A stretch of 64,000 bases of DNA from Paenarthrobacter histidinolovorans (GCF_014647595.1 NZ_BMPM01000012.1:1551-65550); one strand, 5' to 3'; positions 7,629 through 15,962 are shown, numbered from the stretch's first letter. Numbers and translations are program-made. The notes: generated from the sequence alone by a model not told the origin.

Positions 7629-7859
7629 CTACTCGGGCAGCTCTCCCGCAGCGATCCGCTCGGCGGTGCGCCGGTAGGCCTCGGTGATGTAGTCCTCAAC
7701 ATCGCTGGCAGCAGTACGCCAGACGTTCCGGCCCCCGACCTGGATCCCGCGGAGTTCGCCGGACTTCAACAACGCCCTAATCTGGCTCACGGAGACGTTT
7801 AGTTCTTCGGCGACCTGCTCAACGGTTAGGAACCGGTACTTGTTGGTTTCATCGGACAT
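7629..7859 (-). CDS. BldC/excisionase-type HTH protein, 76 aa
   Basis: A MerR-like small DNA-binding protein: RFLTVEQVAEELNVSVSQIRAL is the helix-turn-helix, followed by KSGELRGIQVGGRNVWRTAASDVEDYI, the wing and final helix typical of excisionase and BldC-type proteins. The reading frame is open upstream to 7979, but that part is the shadow of the small gene 7924-8055 and of its inverted repeat, so ATG 7859 is taken as the start. The ribosome site is weak. It could regulate nearby genes or act as a recombination directionality factor. Confidence 0.75.
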   Translation of the reverse strand: MSDETNKYRFLTVEQVAEELNVSVSQIRALLKSGELRGIQVGGRNVWRTAASDVEDYITEAYRRTAERIAAGELPE

Positions 7860-7923
7860 CCGTCCGTCGTAGAGCGGTACAGGTGCCCCGCCAGGGAAAA
7901 ACTCAGGGGGCACCTCAGCTCGT

Positions 7924-8055
7924 CTACTTGCGGCGCAGCGAGCGAACAAGCCTCGTCGCTCGCTGCGCCGCAGGTTCATGCAGGAGAACGAGGAAGAGAA
8001 TGCAAATCCAACCGAATTGAACGTCGATCTCGGGGATGTAAGAGAGAGCTGTCAT
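7924..8055 (-). CDS. Small membrane peptide with basic tail, 43 aa
   Basis: The ATG at 8055 follows GAAGGACTCTG. Residues 13-25 (QFGWICILFLVLL) make one membrane helix, and the tail QRATRLVRSLRRK is strongly basic. The tail is encoded by a 16-bp perfect inverted repeat (7929-7944 with 7957-7972), so the mRNA end can fold into a stable hairpin. The layout matches the 49-aa peptide at 1031-1180. It lies 64 nt before the BldC-like gene. No family recognised. Confidence 0.55.
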   Translation of the reverse strand: MTALSYIPEIDVQFGWICILFLVLLHEPAAQRATRLVRSLRRK

Positions 8056-8247
8056 CAGAGTCCTTCATTAGAGAGTGCCGTCGCGGGGTTGCTACGGGCT
8101 ACTCCGAACGATCGCTGAGCACGGCTGCCCACGGGGGGAAGGCGCGTTTCTACGTTTTCGTTCACAAAAATCCCTATGCGGGCATCCCTCCCACGGCCGT
8201 CATCTCCGCTGGCAGTCCAGCGGCGACCCACTTCCTCGACTTTGGTA

Positions 8248-8598
8248 CTACGGCTGATGAGCTGGGGGGCCACCACCAGCCATCAAAAGGGCAACCATCG
8301 CCCGCGCGTTCTCTGGACTGCCCCAAATCCATTCATTCGCGAAGCTGTAGACGCGATCGTCTTGCTGCTGGGCGATCCCCACGCCAAGCGCCGGCCGAGA
8401 TTTGGCCATGCGGGCAACACTGGACTTACTCACTCCTGTTACCTGCGCGACTGCGCGCTGGGACATGCCCGAGTCAAGCAGAAGCGTGACAGCCTGAGCG
8501 ATAGCCACTTCCGCGGCCAGACTGGCTTGATGGGCAAGAAGCCTCGCTTGGGCGACCGCCGTGGTTGCGGTCCGTTCAATGTTCAGGTCATCTGTCAT
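8248..8598 (-). CDS. Small HTH DNA-binding protein, 116 aa
   Basis: After a helical N-terminus, residues 46-66 (SQRAVAQVTGVSKSSVARMAK) form a helix-turn-helix of the kind found in resolvase C-termini and small plasmid repressors. The C-terminal part (ANEWIWGSPENARAMVALL) has no recognised match. A perfect palindrome at 8616-8639, 18 nt upstream of the start, is the obvious autoregulatory operator. It may repress itself and the small genes downstream. I do not recognise the family beyond the HTH. Confidence 0.7.
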   Translation of the reverse strand: MTDDLNIERTATTAVAQARLLAHQASLAAEVAIAQAVTLLLDSGMSQRAVAQVTGVSKSSVARMAKSRPALGVGIAQQQDDRVYSFANEWIWGSPENARAMVALLMAGGGPPAHQP

Positions 8599-8615
8599 GT
8601 TTCAGAGCGTACCAG

Positions 8616-8639
8616 AAGTGCCCCATTCGTGGGGCACTT
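8616..8639 (-). promoter_or_regulatory. Palindromic operator, probably for the 116-aa HTH protein
   Basis: AAGTGCCCC and GGGGCACTT form a perfect 9-bp inverted repeat around ATTCGT, directly upstream of the HTH gene. It could also be read as a hairpin ending in TTT on the plus strand, but no plus-strand gene ends here, which favours an operator. Confidence 0.55.
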
Positions 8640-8803
8640 TGGGGGCGTTGCAATGCCGTTCCATTTCCTTAAAAGTGGGACGCCAAGGCTAACCATTGAC
8701 GGAGGATTTCAAGCGCGCCTCCGCCGGAGGGTTGAGTTCGCCCCTAGTTCGAGGCCAGAGCGGAAGACGTGTCGTGTTCCGAGTAAACGGGAAATCCGGC
8801 TGC

Positions 8804-9061
8804 TTAGCGGAGATAACGTTCGGTGATAGTCCCGTATGGGACTGCCTTCGAGAGCTCAACGGTAAAGGTCGAGGGGCTGTTCCTGGTAACGAGTATGCCG
8901 TGGGTACCTAGGCGCCGCGCTTCCGTAATGGCATCGCCAACGATGACGTCCAGCTCTTTTTCAAGGTCCTTTCTGGCATGGATATTGAACCTTGCCGTGA
9001 ATGGGGCATGTGACTGTGGGAGTTCGTCTGGCGGAGTGGTCGTTGAGACTAAGTCGGTCAT
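8804..9061 (-). CDS. Hypothetical protein coupled to the decarboxylase, 85 aa
   Basis: Its start overlaps the decarboxylase stop by four bases (ATGA), so it is translationally coupled. The N-terminus is polar and probably disordered (about 20 residues). Then come FNIHARKDLEKELDVIVGDAITEARRLGTHGILVTRN, a strand-helix-strand arrangement, and a second strand before the end. The coupling suggests a partner or regulator of the decarboxylase. Family not recognised. Nothing is supported in 8640-8803 apart from the motif at 8661. Confidence 0.75.
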   Translation of the reverse strand: MTDLVSTTTPPDELPQSHAPFTARFNIHARKDLEKELDVIVGDAITEARRLGTHGILVTRNSPSTFTVELSKAVPYGTITERYLR

Positions 9062-11757
9062 GGTTGGAATCCGTGTTGGCCCAGGGCAGCGGTGGTGAAG
9101 ACGGAATACCCAAGTTGGGGTTGGTATCCGTGGACTTCTCTGGTGTCCAGGGCATCCATGTAGTCGAGGATTTCAGCGCTGAAGATTTGGCCGGGTACGA
9201 GAACCGGGAATCCTGGCGGGTATGGAGTGACGAATCGCGCCGAGATGACGTCCTGTTGAAGCATTCGTTCGCGTATTTCCGGAGACCGAAGATACTCGGT
9301 TGTCCCTGGTTTGTAGGCTAAATAATAGGCTGACCGCATGTCGCCGGCCAGTTCCCCGGCGGTCTGGAATGCCTCCGCGAAGCGGCTGAAGTGGGGAAGC
9401 GTTGGTGTTGGTGTTCCTTGAGTAACGACCTTGAGTTGGCGGGTGTAAAGGGCGCCGCTCTTTTCTCGTTCGAGTTGTTCTGCGATCTTGACGAGCACTT
9501 CGATGAGGTACGCCACCGAGCTTCGCGAGGTGCCAACGTTTGTCATGAACAGAACGTTGGTGCGGCTGGTCTTGTTGACCTGAATGCTGTGCTTGTCCAT
9601 CAGGTATTCGTGCTTGAACGTGTCACCGTCGATGCCCGTGGCACGAATGTCGAGAGTGATCCTGCTTGGGTCTACGACAAATTCATCCTCAGTCCAGGAT
9701 TCGTCCCAAGCTCCTAGCCCATCTTTGGCAGGGTTTCGGCTGTGTGTCTGCCGGAACCGGGCGGGGACGAGATCGTGAGTGGTCAGGATCTTGAAGTACT
9801 TCCTTAGCAGTGGGTGACGGCTGATGGAGGTGGACAGTGTTACCGCCAGGTCAGCTTGCTTCTGGACAAGCGCATAGCCTTCCAACTCGACTTGTCTGCG
9901 GCCGATATCGAGGGAGGCAAGGATTTGGTAGTTGGGGGATGTGGAGGTGTGGGTCATAAAGGCTTCCCGGAAGGCCTCGCCGTTAAGGGCAACAAATTCC
10001 TGATCGAAGACGTGGATCATGGACCCTTGGCGAAGTGACGTCAGAGTCTTGTGCGTCGATTGGGTGGCGTAGACCCTCAATCTGGCCGTTCTGGGATCGG
10101 CGATCAGCGGCGTGTCCTGCCACGTGTCATCGTCTGCTTCGGCGGCGGCCAAGGAACGTGCCTGCTCGTCATGTCGTCGCGCATAGGCAGGGTTCGCGAA
10201 CTCATGTTCAAGATCGGCAGCTGCCTGCATGGCCGTTCGCTGCCGGTAGACCGGATGAGCCCCAGCGAAGGCAAACCACGCTTCGTCCCATAAGAAAACC
10301 AAGTCCGGTTTGATAGCCAGGCATTCTTCCATGACTTTGCGTGGGTCGTAGACGATTCCGTCGAAGGTGCAGTTCGTCAGGGTGAGCATCTTTACACGGT
10401 GAAGCTGCCCTTGCCGGCGGAAAGTCAGCAGTTTGCGTTTGATCTCTTCCAAGGGGACAGCCCCGTACAGTGAGTGGTCATCGAGAGGATAAGCATCGAG
10501 GTACGTGACTGAGGCGCCGGCCAAGACAAGTGCATAGTGGTGTGACTTGTGGCAGTTGCGGTCGACGAGAACAATGTCACCGGGGGCGACGATCGACTGG
10601 TGGACGATTTTGTTCGCAGTTGAAGTCCCGTTGGTGACGAAGTAGGTTCTGTGGCTGCGGAATGCCCGGGATGCCAGCTGCTGCGCTTCTTTGATTGACC
10701 CGTGGGGGTCAAGGAGTGAGTCCAACCCACCGGAGGTTGCTGACGTCTCGGCCATAAGCAAATTGGTGCCATAGAAGTCGACGAGGTCGCTGATCCACGG
10801 GGAGTTTTGCACTGAGCCTCCGCGGGATATTGGGAGTGCATGAAAGACACTCCCAGGTCGACGGCTGTGCTCCTGCAGGGCGGTGAAGAACGGCGTTTCA
10901 TACCGTTCCATAATCCCGCCAAGGATGGACAGGTGCAGATCGGCGGCGTCTGTCCGGGCGAAGATGCGCCGGAATCTGCCGGTGAGGGAGCCTGCCAGGG
11001 ACTCCATTGCGACTCCTGCGACCAGGTAAACGTCCAGTTCGGGGCGGATGGCGGCGATGACGTCAGCCAGTTCGAGGATGCGCTGTATTGGTCGTCTAAG
11101 TGCGAACTTTCCAGCCATGCGTCTCTCCACGAAGGTGCGCAACGGGGCGCTGAGGTTCCCGTTTGTTCTCAGGGAGAACCGGGGGCAGAGAATACAGGCT
11201 TGAATGTTTGGGTTGATGGTGAGGGCTACGAGGGCATCCTCGACGCTGGGAACGACGTTAATTTCGTAGCTGAACCCGTCGGTATCGCGGCGTTGCTCGG
11301 TGATGGAGCGTTTGAAATGTTCCGTTTCCTCAGTGGGTCCGTCGTCAATGACGAGGACCTCAATGGCAGGTCGAGGACTGGCTATAGAGGAAGTACGGCC
11401 GTTTGGTTCCGTGGTGGTGCTGGGCTGTGATGGCGTTTCAGGCCGTCCGAGGAGGTCGTTGACTGCTTCGACGTGTTCCAATGCGTCGCGCCGGCGCCCC
11501 TGGGCAACCAGGTCCGCAATCGTTTGGACCGTCTGGGCCCCCGGCAGCGCCCAGTAGGGCTCGAGCGATGCCAGCAACTCCAGAACGTGGTCGACGTCGT
11601 GCATGGACCCCTCGGATTCCCCGTGGAGCCGGTTTTGGACCAGCTCATTGAGGGCATAGCCAAGGAACTCCCAAGCATCACGCCTGGTACGCCAAGCGCT
11701 TTCCGGTGTTCCTGTGCGTGTGCTGACTGAAATTGTTTGGGGTGGGTTCAGGGTCAT
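9058..11757 (-). CDS. Orn/Lys/Arg-family PLP-dependent decarboxylase
   Basis: A large (899 aa) fold-type I decarboxylase. After an unusual helical N-terminal region (about residues 1-130) come the wing domain (EVLVIDDGPTEETEHF onward) and the PLP domain: TSATSGGLDSLLDPHGSI, YFVTNGTSTANK, DRNCHKSHHYAL, WDEAWFAF with the PLP-binding D491, and STHKTL with the Schiff-base lysine K570. The C-terminal domain is also present. E. coli AdiA and LdcI are about 710-755 aa, so the N-terminal extension accounts for the extra length. It would turn a basic amino acid into its amine. Substrate cannot be read from the sequence. A coupled 85-aa gene follows. The start ATG is kept because no better one lies near. 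Confidence 0.88.
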   Translation of the reverse strand: MTLNPPQTISVSTRTGTPESAWRTRRDAWEFLGYALNELVQNRLHGESEGSMHDVDHVLELLASLEPYWALPGAQTVQTIADLVAQGRRRDALEHVEAVNDLLGRPETPSQPSTTTEPNGRTSSIASPRPAIEVLVIDDGPTEETEHFKRSITEQRRDTDGFSYEINVVPSVEDALVALTINPNIQACILCPRFSLRTNGNLSAPLRTFVERRMAGKFALRRPIQRILELADVIAAIRPELDVYLVAGVAMESLAGSLTGRFRRIFARTDAADLHLSILGGIMERYETPFFTALQEHSRRPGSVFHALPISRGGSVQNSPWISDLVDFYGTNLLMAETSATSGGLDSLLDPHGSIKEAQQLASRAFRSHRTYFVTNGTSTANKIVHQSIVAPGDIVLVDRNCHKSHHYALVLAGASVTYLDAYPLDDHSLYGAVPLEEIKRKLLTFRRQGQLHRVKMLTLTNCTFDGIVYDPRKVMEECLAIKPDLVFLWDEAWFAFAGAHPVYRQRTAMQAAADLEHEFANPAYARRHDEQARSLAAAEADDDTWQDTPLIADPRTARLRVYATQSTHKTLTSLRQGSMIHVFDQEFVALNGEAFREAFMTHTSTSPNYQILASLDIGRRQVELEGYALVQKQADLAVTLSTSISRHPLLRKYFKILTTHDLVPARFRQTHSRNPAKDGLGAWDESWTEDEFVVDPSRITLDIRATGIDGDTFKHEYLMDKHSIQVNKTSRTNVLFMTNVGTSRSSVAYLIEVLVKIAEQLEREKSGALYTRQLKVVTQGTPTPTLPHFSRFAEAFQTAGELAGDMRSAYYLAYKPGTTEYLRSPEIRERMLQQDVISARFVTPYPPGFPVLVPGQIFSAEILDYMDALDTREVHGYQPQLGYSVFTTAALGQHGFQP

Positions 11758-11972
11758 GGCCTTTTCTTACATACGTCGTCGTATCAGGGCGAGTGGTGGT
11801 GACTAACCCACGGAGAATGTAGGGTCAGTTCAGAATTTTTGGCACGGATGAGGCCACTCAAGGTCCCCAGAGTCTTGGCGTCTGCAATCTCGTACAACAA
11901 CGGAAGCGCGTAGTCGCGCTCTTACTCGGAGGCATCAAGCCGCCGGGTAAGACGCCGCCTCAGTATGCCGAT

Positions 11973-12002
11973 GGGCCCGGGGAATGTTGAATCACCGGGC
12001 CC
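11973..12002 (-). terminator. Hairpin after the tetR gene
   Basis: GGGCCCGG and CCGGGCCC, 8 bp perfect with a 14-nt loop, lie 13 nt past the stop of the minus-strand regulator. There is no clear U-tract, so termination is likely but not certain. Bases 11758-11972 hold no supported gene and must contain the decarboxylase promoter. Confidence 0.5.
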
Positions 12003-12014
12003 CACAGCGGATCT

Positions 12015-12683
12015 CTATGCGTCCTCGTGCTCGGCGTCTGCCCGGTCTTTGATGAGGCGTCGGGACAGCCGCACCAGGCCGCTGCAGTGGAGGATATCCT
12101 CAGCAAAATGAATGAAGGTGTCAATTACCTTGTCAGGGTTGAGGTGCTTGTTCTCACTGACCAGGTGCAAGACCAGGCCGTCTTCCATCGACAGCAACAT
12201 TCGAGCCACTTCGGCCGGTTTGCGGGTGGGTGCGAAGTATCCGAGCCTGATGCCGTCTTCGATGACTTGGACGTACTGGGAGTGTTCGCGTCGCCATAGC
12301 GATGACATCAGCTCGGCATGTTCGGAACTCCGTCTTGCCAGGCCGTGCATTTCGTAGAGCTGCTTGATGACCCCTGGATCGGTGTAAGGGGGCACCCCGG
12401 CAATGACTGCTGAGACCAGCCGGTGACGCGGGTCAAAGCTTCGTTGCTGCTCAGCCCTGCGGGCCTCGACGTACTCGTCCACGGCTGCACGGTGAACGTC
12501 GAGCATCAATGCATCAGTTTCGGGGTAGTGATACAGAACCGCCGCAGGGGAAACCCCCGCTTCGGCTGCGATATCCCGGATGCGCACCCCTCCCAGGCCT
12601 TTTTCGCTGACGACTCTTCCGGCAGCGCCGATCAGCGATAGTCGAGCCTTGGTTCCTCTGGATGAGCTGGTCACGTGTGTCAT
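12015..12683 (-). CDS. TetR-family transcriptional regulator
   Basis: A 222-aa regulator: the N-terminal HTH reads GLGGVRIRDIAAEAGVSPAA followed by VLYHYPETDALM, the canonical TetR DNA-binding domain, and the C-terminal ligand domain (PPYTDPGVIKQLYEMHGLARRSSEHAELM and later LLSMEDGLVLHL) is like that of BetI-type members. It lies 49 nt after hisD in the same direction and so probably belongs to the APC permease-hisD-tetR unit, controlling it. Candidate operators are the repeats at 15711-15756. Confidence 0.9.
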   Translation of the reverse strand: MTHVTSSSRGTKARLSLIGAAGRVVSEKGLGGVRIRDIAAEAGVSPAAVLYHYPETDALMLDVHRAAVDEYVEARRAEQQRSFDPRHRLVSAVIAGVPPYTDPGVIKQLYEMHGLARRSSEHAELMSSLWRREHSQYVQVIEDGIRLGYFAPTRKPAEVARMLLSMEDGLVLHLVSENKHLNPDKVIDTFIHFAEDILHCSGLVRLSRRLIKDRADAEHEDA

Positions 12684-12732
12684 CTTCTCAGATTGCTGTA
12701 GTGGGAACTTCCCCTTACTGTGGCGGGAGCGG

Positions 12733-14085
12733 TCACTGCAAGATGGCTTCTTGCGTATCCTGCTGTGCCGTACGCGTCGGGCGTTCTTCGCGGATGGTCA
12801 CAGCACGCCCGTGGGCCGGGAGATTTTCGGTCTCGGAGAGGAGCTTCACGTGCCCGGCGACTTCGTTCAGAGCTTCGCGTGTGTACTCGATGAAGTGGAT
12901 GCCCCGCAGGAAGCTCTGCACCGAAAGCCCGCTGGAGTGCCTGCCGGTTCCGCCGGTGGGAAGGACATGGTTGGATCCTGCACAGTAATCGCCCAAGGAG
13001 ACAGGCGCGTGGCCGCCGACGAAGACGGCCCCGGCGTTGCGGATCTGAGCCGCAACGCTTTGCGGGTCGGCGGTCTGGATTTCCAAGTGTTCAGCGGCGT
13101 AGCTGTTGGCTACCTCCACGGCCTTGTCCAGGTTCTCCACCAGAAGAATTCCTGACTGCTGTCCGGCCAGTGCTTCTTTGATGCGTTCAGAGTGCTTTGC
13201 TTCTGGAACTTGGGTCAGTAGTTCGGCGACGACCTCTCGTGCCAGGGAGTCGCTGTCGGTGACCAGGACCGCGGCTGCTAAGACATCGTGCTCTGCCTGA
13301 CTGATAAGGTCCGCAGCGACCCAACTGGGGTTAGCCTCTCCGTCGGCAACGATCATCACTTCGGTGGGGCCGGCTTCAGCATCGATGCCGATACGGCCTT
13401 TAAGCAGTCTTTTGGCGGTCGCGACCCAAATGTTGCCGGGGCCTGTGACCAGGTCCACGGGTTTGACGGCAGCTTCATCAGCAGTTGCCGCGGCGCCGTA
13501 GGCGAACATTGCGATTGCCTGCGCCCCGCCGACCGCATAGACCTCCTCCACACCCAGCAATGCCGCAGCAGCAAGAATTGACGGGTGGGGGTATCCACCG
13601 AATTCCTTCTGGGGCGGGGACGCGATGGCGATGGAGGGCACCCCCGCTGCCTGGGCGGGCACTACGTTCATGACCACCGAACTGGGGTAAACAGCACGGC
13701 CTCCGGGAACATAAAGGCCGACCCGGTCCACCGGGAACCAACGCTCAGTGATGACGGCATTAGGGGCCACCGCCGTGCTGTGATCACGGCGGATCTGGTC
13801 CTCATGCACAACCCGTGCTCGCTTGATTGATTCCAGCAGCGCCGCCCGAACACCCTCGTCCAGCGCGGCTTCGGCCGCCTCGATAACGTGCTTAGGAACG
13901 CGCAGTGTCGGCGGGCGGACTCCGTCCAACCGTTCAGAGAGATTGAGCAGGGCCTCTAGTCCGCCGGTCCGGACTTCTTCGAGCAGGGGGCGGACCGCGT
14001 CTACGGTGCTTTCAATATCTACGTCGGCACGTGGAAGCAGGTCGTTGGTGAACTCGATGCCGCGCAGGTCGGTAAGGGAAATCAT
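12733..14085 (-). CDS. hisD: Histidinol dehydrogenase
   Basis: A full-length (450 aa) HisD. The glycine-rich VPGGRAVYPSSVVMNV, VTGPGNIWVATAKRLLKG, DAEAGPTEVMIVAD, the zinc-site motif ISQAEHD, the general-base motif AEHLEIQ, and LGDYCAGSNHVLPTGGTGRHSSGLSV are all there. The enzyme oxidises L-histidinol in two NAD+ steps to L-histidine. No other his gene is near; instead it lies between an APC permease (50 nt upstream) and a TetR gene. That points to use of external histidinol or a similar amino alcohol rather than biosynthesis. A HisD paralogue acting on another alcohol (as HpsN does) cannot be excluded. Confidence 0.88.
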   Translation of the reverse strand: MISLTDLRGIEFTNDLLPRADVDIESTVDAVRPLLEEVRTGGLEALLNLSERLDGVRPPTLRVPKHVIEAAEAALDEGVRAALLESIKRARVVHEDQIRRDHSTAVAPNAVITERWFPVDRVGLYVPGGRAVYPSSVVMNVVPAQAAGVPSIAIASPPQKEFGGYPHPSILAAAALLGVEEVYAVGGAQAIAMFAYGAAATADEAAVKPVDLVTGPGNIWVATAKRLLKGRIGIDAEAGPTEVMIVADGEANPSWVAADLISQAEHDVLAAAVLVTDSDSLAREVVAELLTQVPEAKHSERIKEALAGQQSGILLVENLDKAVEVANSYAAEHLEIQTADPQSVAAQIRNAGAVFVGGHAPVSLGDYCAGSNHVLPTGGTGRHSSGLSVQSFLRGIHFIEYTREALNEVAGHVKLLSETENLPAHGRAVTIREERPTRTAQQDTQEAILQ

Positions 14086-14135
14086 GGGAAGAGCCTTTCA
14101 AGCAATGATGAAACGAATAGAACGTTGGGCAGAGA

Positions 14136-15611
14136 CTAGTCACGAGGACGGTTGCGGGCCATCAGATAGCCGCCGATAGCGATAAGGGAAATTACGGCGA
14201 GTGTGCCGAGAGTGAAGACTTCAAACTCGAGCTGAGACATGCTCCAGGTTTCCTCGAAGTCATACGGCAAGCCCAAAGCCATCTGGATCGTTCCGGGGAA
14301 GACCGCAGACCAGGTACCCAACACCACCCACGCCGTAATGAGGATGGTGCAGAACCACAGTCCACGCTTTCCACCGGGAACACGGTAGGGTCGCTTGACC
14401 TCAGACTGAACCTTGCGGAGACGGATAATAGTGGGGAAAATCCACAGGTAGCTGATCAACAGTGTCGTAACCGCGATGCCCAGGACAACAGCGAAGGCTG
14501 AACCACCATCGGATTGCAGGAAGATGGACGCGCACACCATGAAGACGGTGGCGACGATCCCGGAGAGGATGTTCACCCGCACCGGTGTCCCGAAACGGGC
14601 GTTGAAGACTCCGAAGTATCGCGGAAACGCACCATCGGCAGCTGCCGAAGCCTGCACACGATCCGAGGCGATCATCCATGCAGCTCCCTGGGTGAGAACC
14701 ACGAAGATGAACAACAAGGCTGCGACGGCGATCATCGCAGGCGCGGCATCGCCGTAGACGCTGAAGACCGTACCCATGGCGTCCAGGAGTCCCCCGGCGC
14801 CAGTGATTTCGGACTCGGGCAGTACCGCCAGGATCGCGAAGATCGGAACGAGGTAGCACAGCGCTGAGACGACCGCTGAAACGGCGATGGACTTGGGAAC
14901 ATCCTTCTTCGGGTTACGCATTTCTTCTGCGGCACCGTTCTGCGCCTCGAACCCGACAAATGCAAACAACAGGACGGGCGTGACTTCCAGGAAGCCTTGG
15001 ACCGTCGGTGAGAAGTCGCCAGCAGCGTACCCCTGGATACCGTTGATGGACGCGTAGATGGCCACCGAGATAACGAAGAACACCAGCAAACCGACCTTGA
15101 CGATGGCACCGATGTTGAGCAGAACCTTGCCCCGTCGCAGGCTAATGACTGATATGAAGATCGCTACCCAGATGAAGATGAACTTGAACAGGTAGTCACC
15201 GAAGCTTCCCTCCTGCAGCGGCTGGATGAAGGTGCTCCAGGTCGCGGCGGAAATGAAGGCCAGCGAACCGCCAAGCCACACGGGATTCGTGATCCAGTAA
15301 AACATTGTGGAGATGGCCGCGGCAGCTTTGCCGAAAGCCAGCCGGACCCATACATACGGGCCACCCTCCTGCGAGAACGTGCTGCCCAGTTCGGCCATGA
15401 CCAAGGCGTACGGGAACATGAATGTCACTACCAAGACGACGGCCCAGGTGAAAGCCTGGGCCCCTCCGAGGCCAGCGATTTGGGCAATCGTATCGATACC
15501 GATAGTTGCGGCAACTGTAAGGAAGATCATGTCCAGTCGGCCCAGGCTCTTCCTGAGATTTTGAACTGCCGGAACGTCCTCTTTGTTCTGTGATGGGGCT
15601 ATTTGAGACAC
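14136..15611 (-). CDS. APC-superfamily amino acid/amine permease
   Basis: A 491-aa membrane protein with about 12 hydrophobic helices. The start region SLGRLDMIFLTVAATIGIDTI and the helix 1 and 2 glycine motifs (AGLGGAQAFTWAV), EGGPYVWVRLAFG and GFEAQNGAAEEMRNPKKDVPKS are typical of APC transporters of the glutamate/GABA or polyamine type. The GTG start at 15611 follows AGAGGACGCAAA. It lies first in the unit with hisD and tetR and likely imports the substrate of HisD. Substrate unknown. Confidence 0.88.
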   Translation of the reverse strand: MSQIAPSQNKEDVPAVQNLRKSLGRLDMIFLTVAATIGIDTIAQIAGLGGAQAFTWAVVLVVTFMFPYALVMAELGSTFSQEGGPYVWVRLAFGKAAAAISTMFYWITNPVWLGGSLAFISAATWSTFIQPLQEGSFGDYLFKFIFIWVAIFISVISLRRGKVLLNIGAIVKVGLLVFFVISVAIYASINGIQGYAAGDFSPTVQGFLEVTPVLLFAFVGFEAQNGAAEEMRNPKKDVPKSIAVSAVVSALCYLVPIFAILAVLPESEITGAGGLLDAMGTVFSVYGDAAPAMIAVAALLFIFVVLTQGAAWMIASDRVQASAAADGAFPRYFGVFNARFGTPVRVNILSGIVATVFMVCASIFLQSDGGSAFAVVLGIAVTTLLISYLWIFPTIIRLRKVQSEVKRPYRVPGGKRGLWFCTILITAWVVLGTWSAVFPGTIQMALGLPYDFEETWSMSQLEFEVFTLGTLAVISLIAIGGYLMARNRPRD

Positions 15612-15710
15612 TTTGCGTCCTCTCGCTGTGGGGGCAGCAGCATAGATAGGAAATATTTGTTTTCCTGCGTGGAATCCGGCAGACGACGATGTCTTACTCA
15701 GACTCCGAAA

Positions 15711-15756
15711 CTAAACAAAAGTTCAGAACTTGATCCCAATCTAAACAAGTGATCAG
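15711..15756 (-). promoter_or_regulatory. Repeated operator-like sequence before the permease
   Basis: Two direct copies of CTAAACAA followed by GTTCAG or GTGATCAG start at 15711 and 15741, 30 bp apart. The first contains the perfect palindrome AAGTTCAGAACTT (15719-15731). Their place about 100 nt upstream of the permease start fits binding by the nearby TetR protein. The link to TetR is inferred. Confidence 0.5.
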
Positions 15757-15934
15757 GATTACTGTCAAGACACCGAGCTGGATCGGGGCACACACTAGTT
15801 GCGCGCGGACCCCCGGAAGCCGACCAGTGCAGCCCCCGAAGGAAGTCCTTCATCGAACCTCCAAGGGCGGCTGACGGTTTCGACGAGGGTCATCAACAGG
15901 GACACCTTTTGGAACAGAGGTATTCGATGACGTG

Positions 15935-15962
15935 GTGTCCCATTTCCTTAGAACCGGGACAC
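15935..15962 (+). other. Resolvase-binding (res-like) site
   Basis: GTGTCCC and GGGACAC flank a 14-nt spacer, giving a 28-nt imperfect dyad with TGTC/GACA ends like the subsites of small serine recombinases. Further copies of GGGACAC occur at 15898 and 15970, and the resolvase gene starts 128 nt downstream. The spacer shares CCATTTCCTTA with a sequence at 8661-8671. The remainder of 15757-16090 shows nothing else supported. Confidence 0.5.

Noticed and set aside
8056..8276. Minus-strand frame of 73 codons between the HTH gene and the small membrane peptide
   Set aside because: Starts inside the HTH gene, lacks a ribosome site and any recognisable feature.
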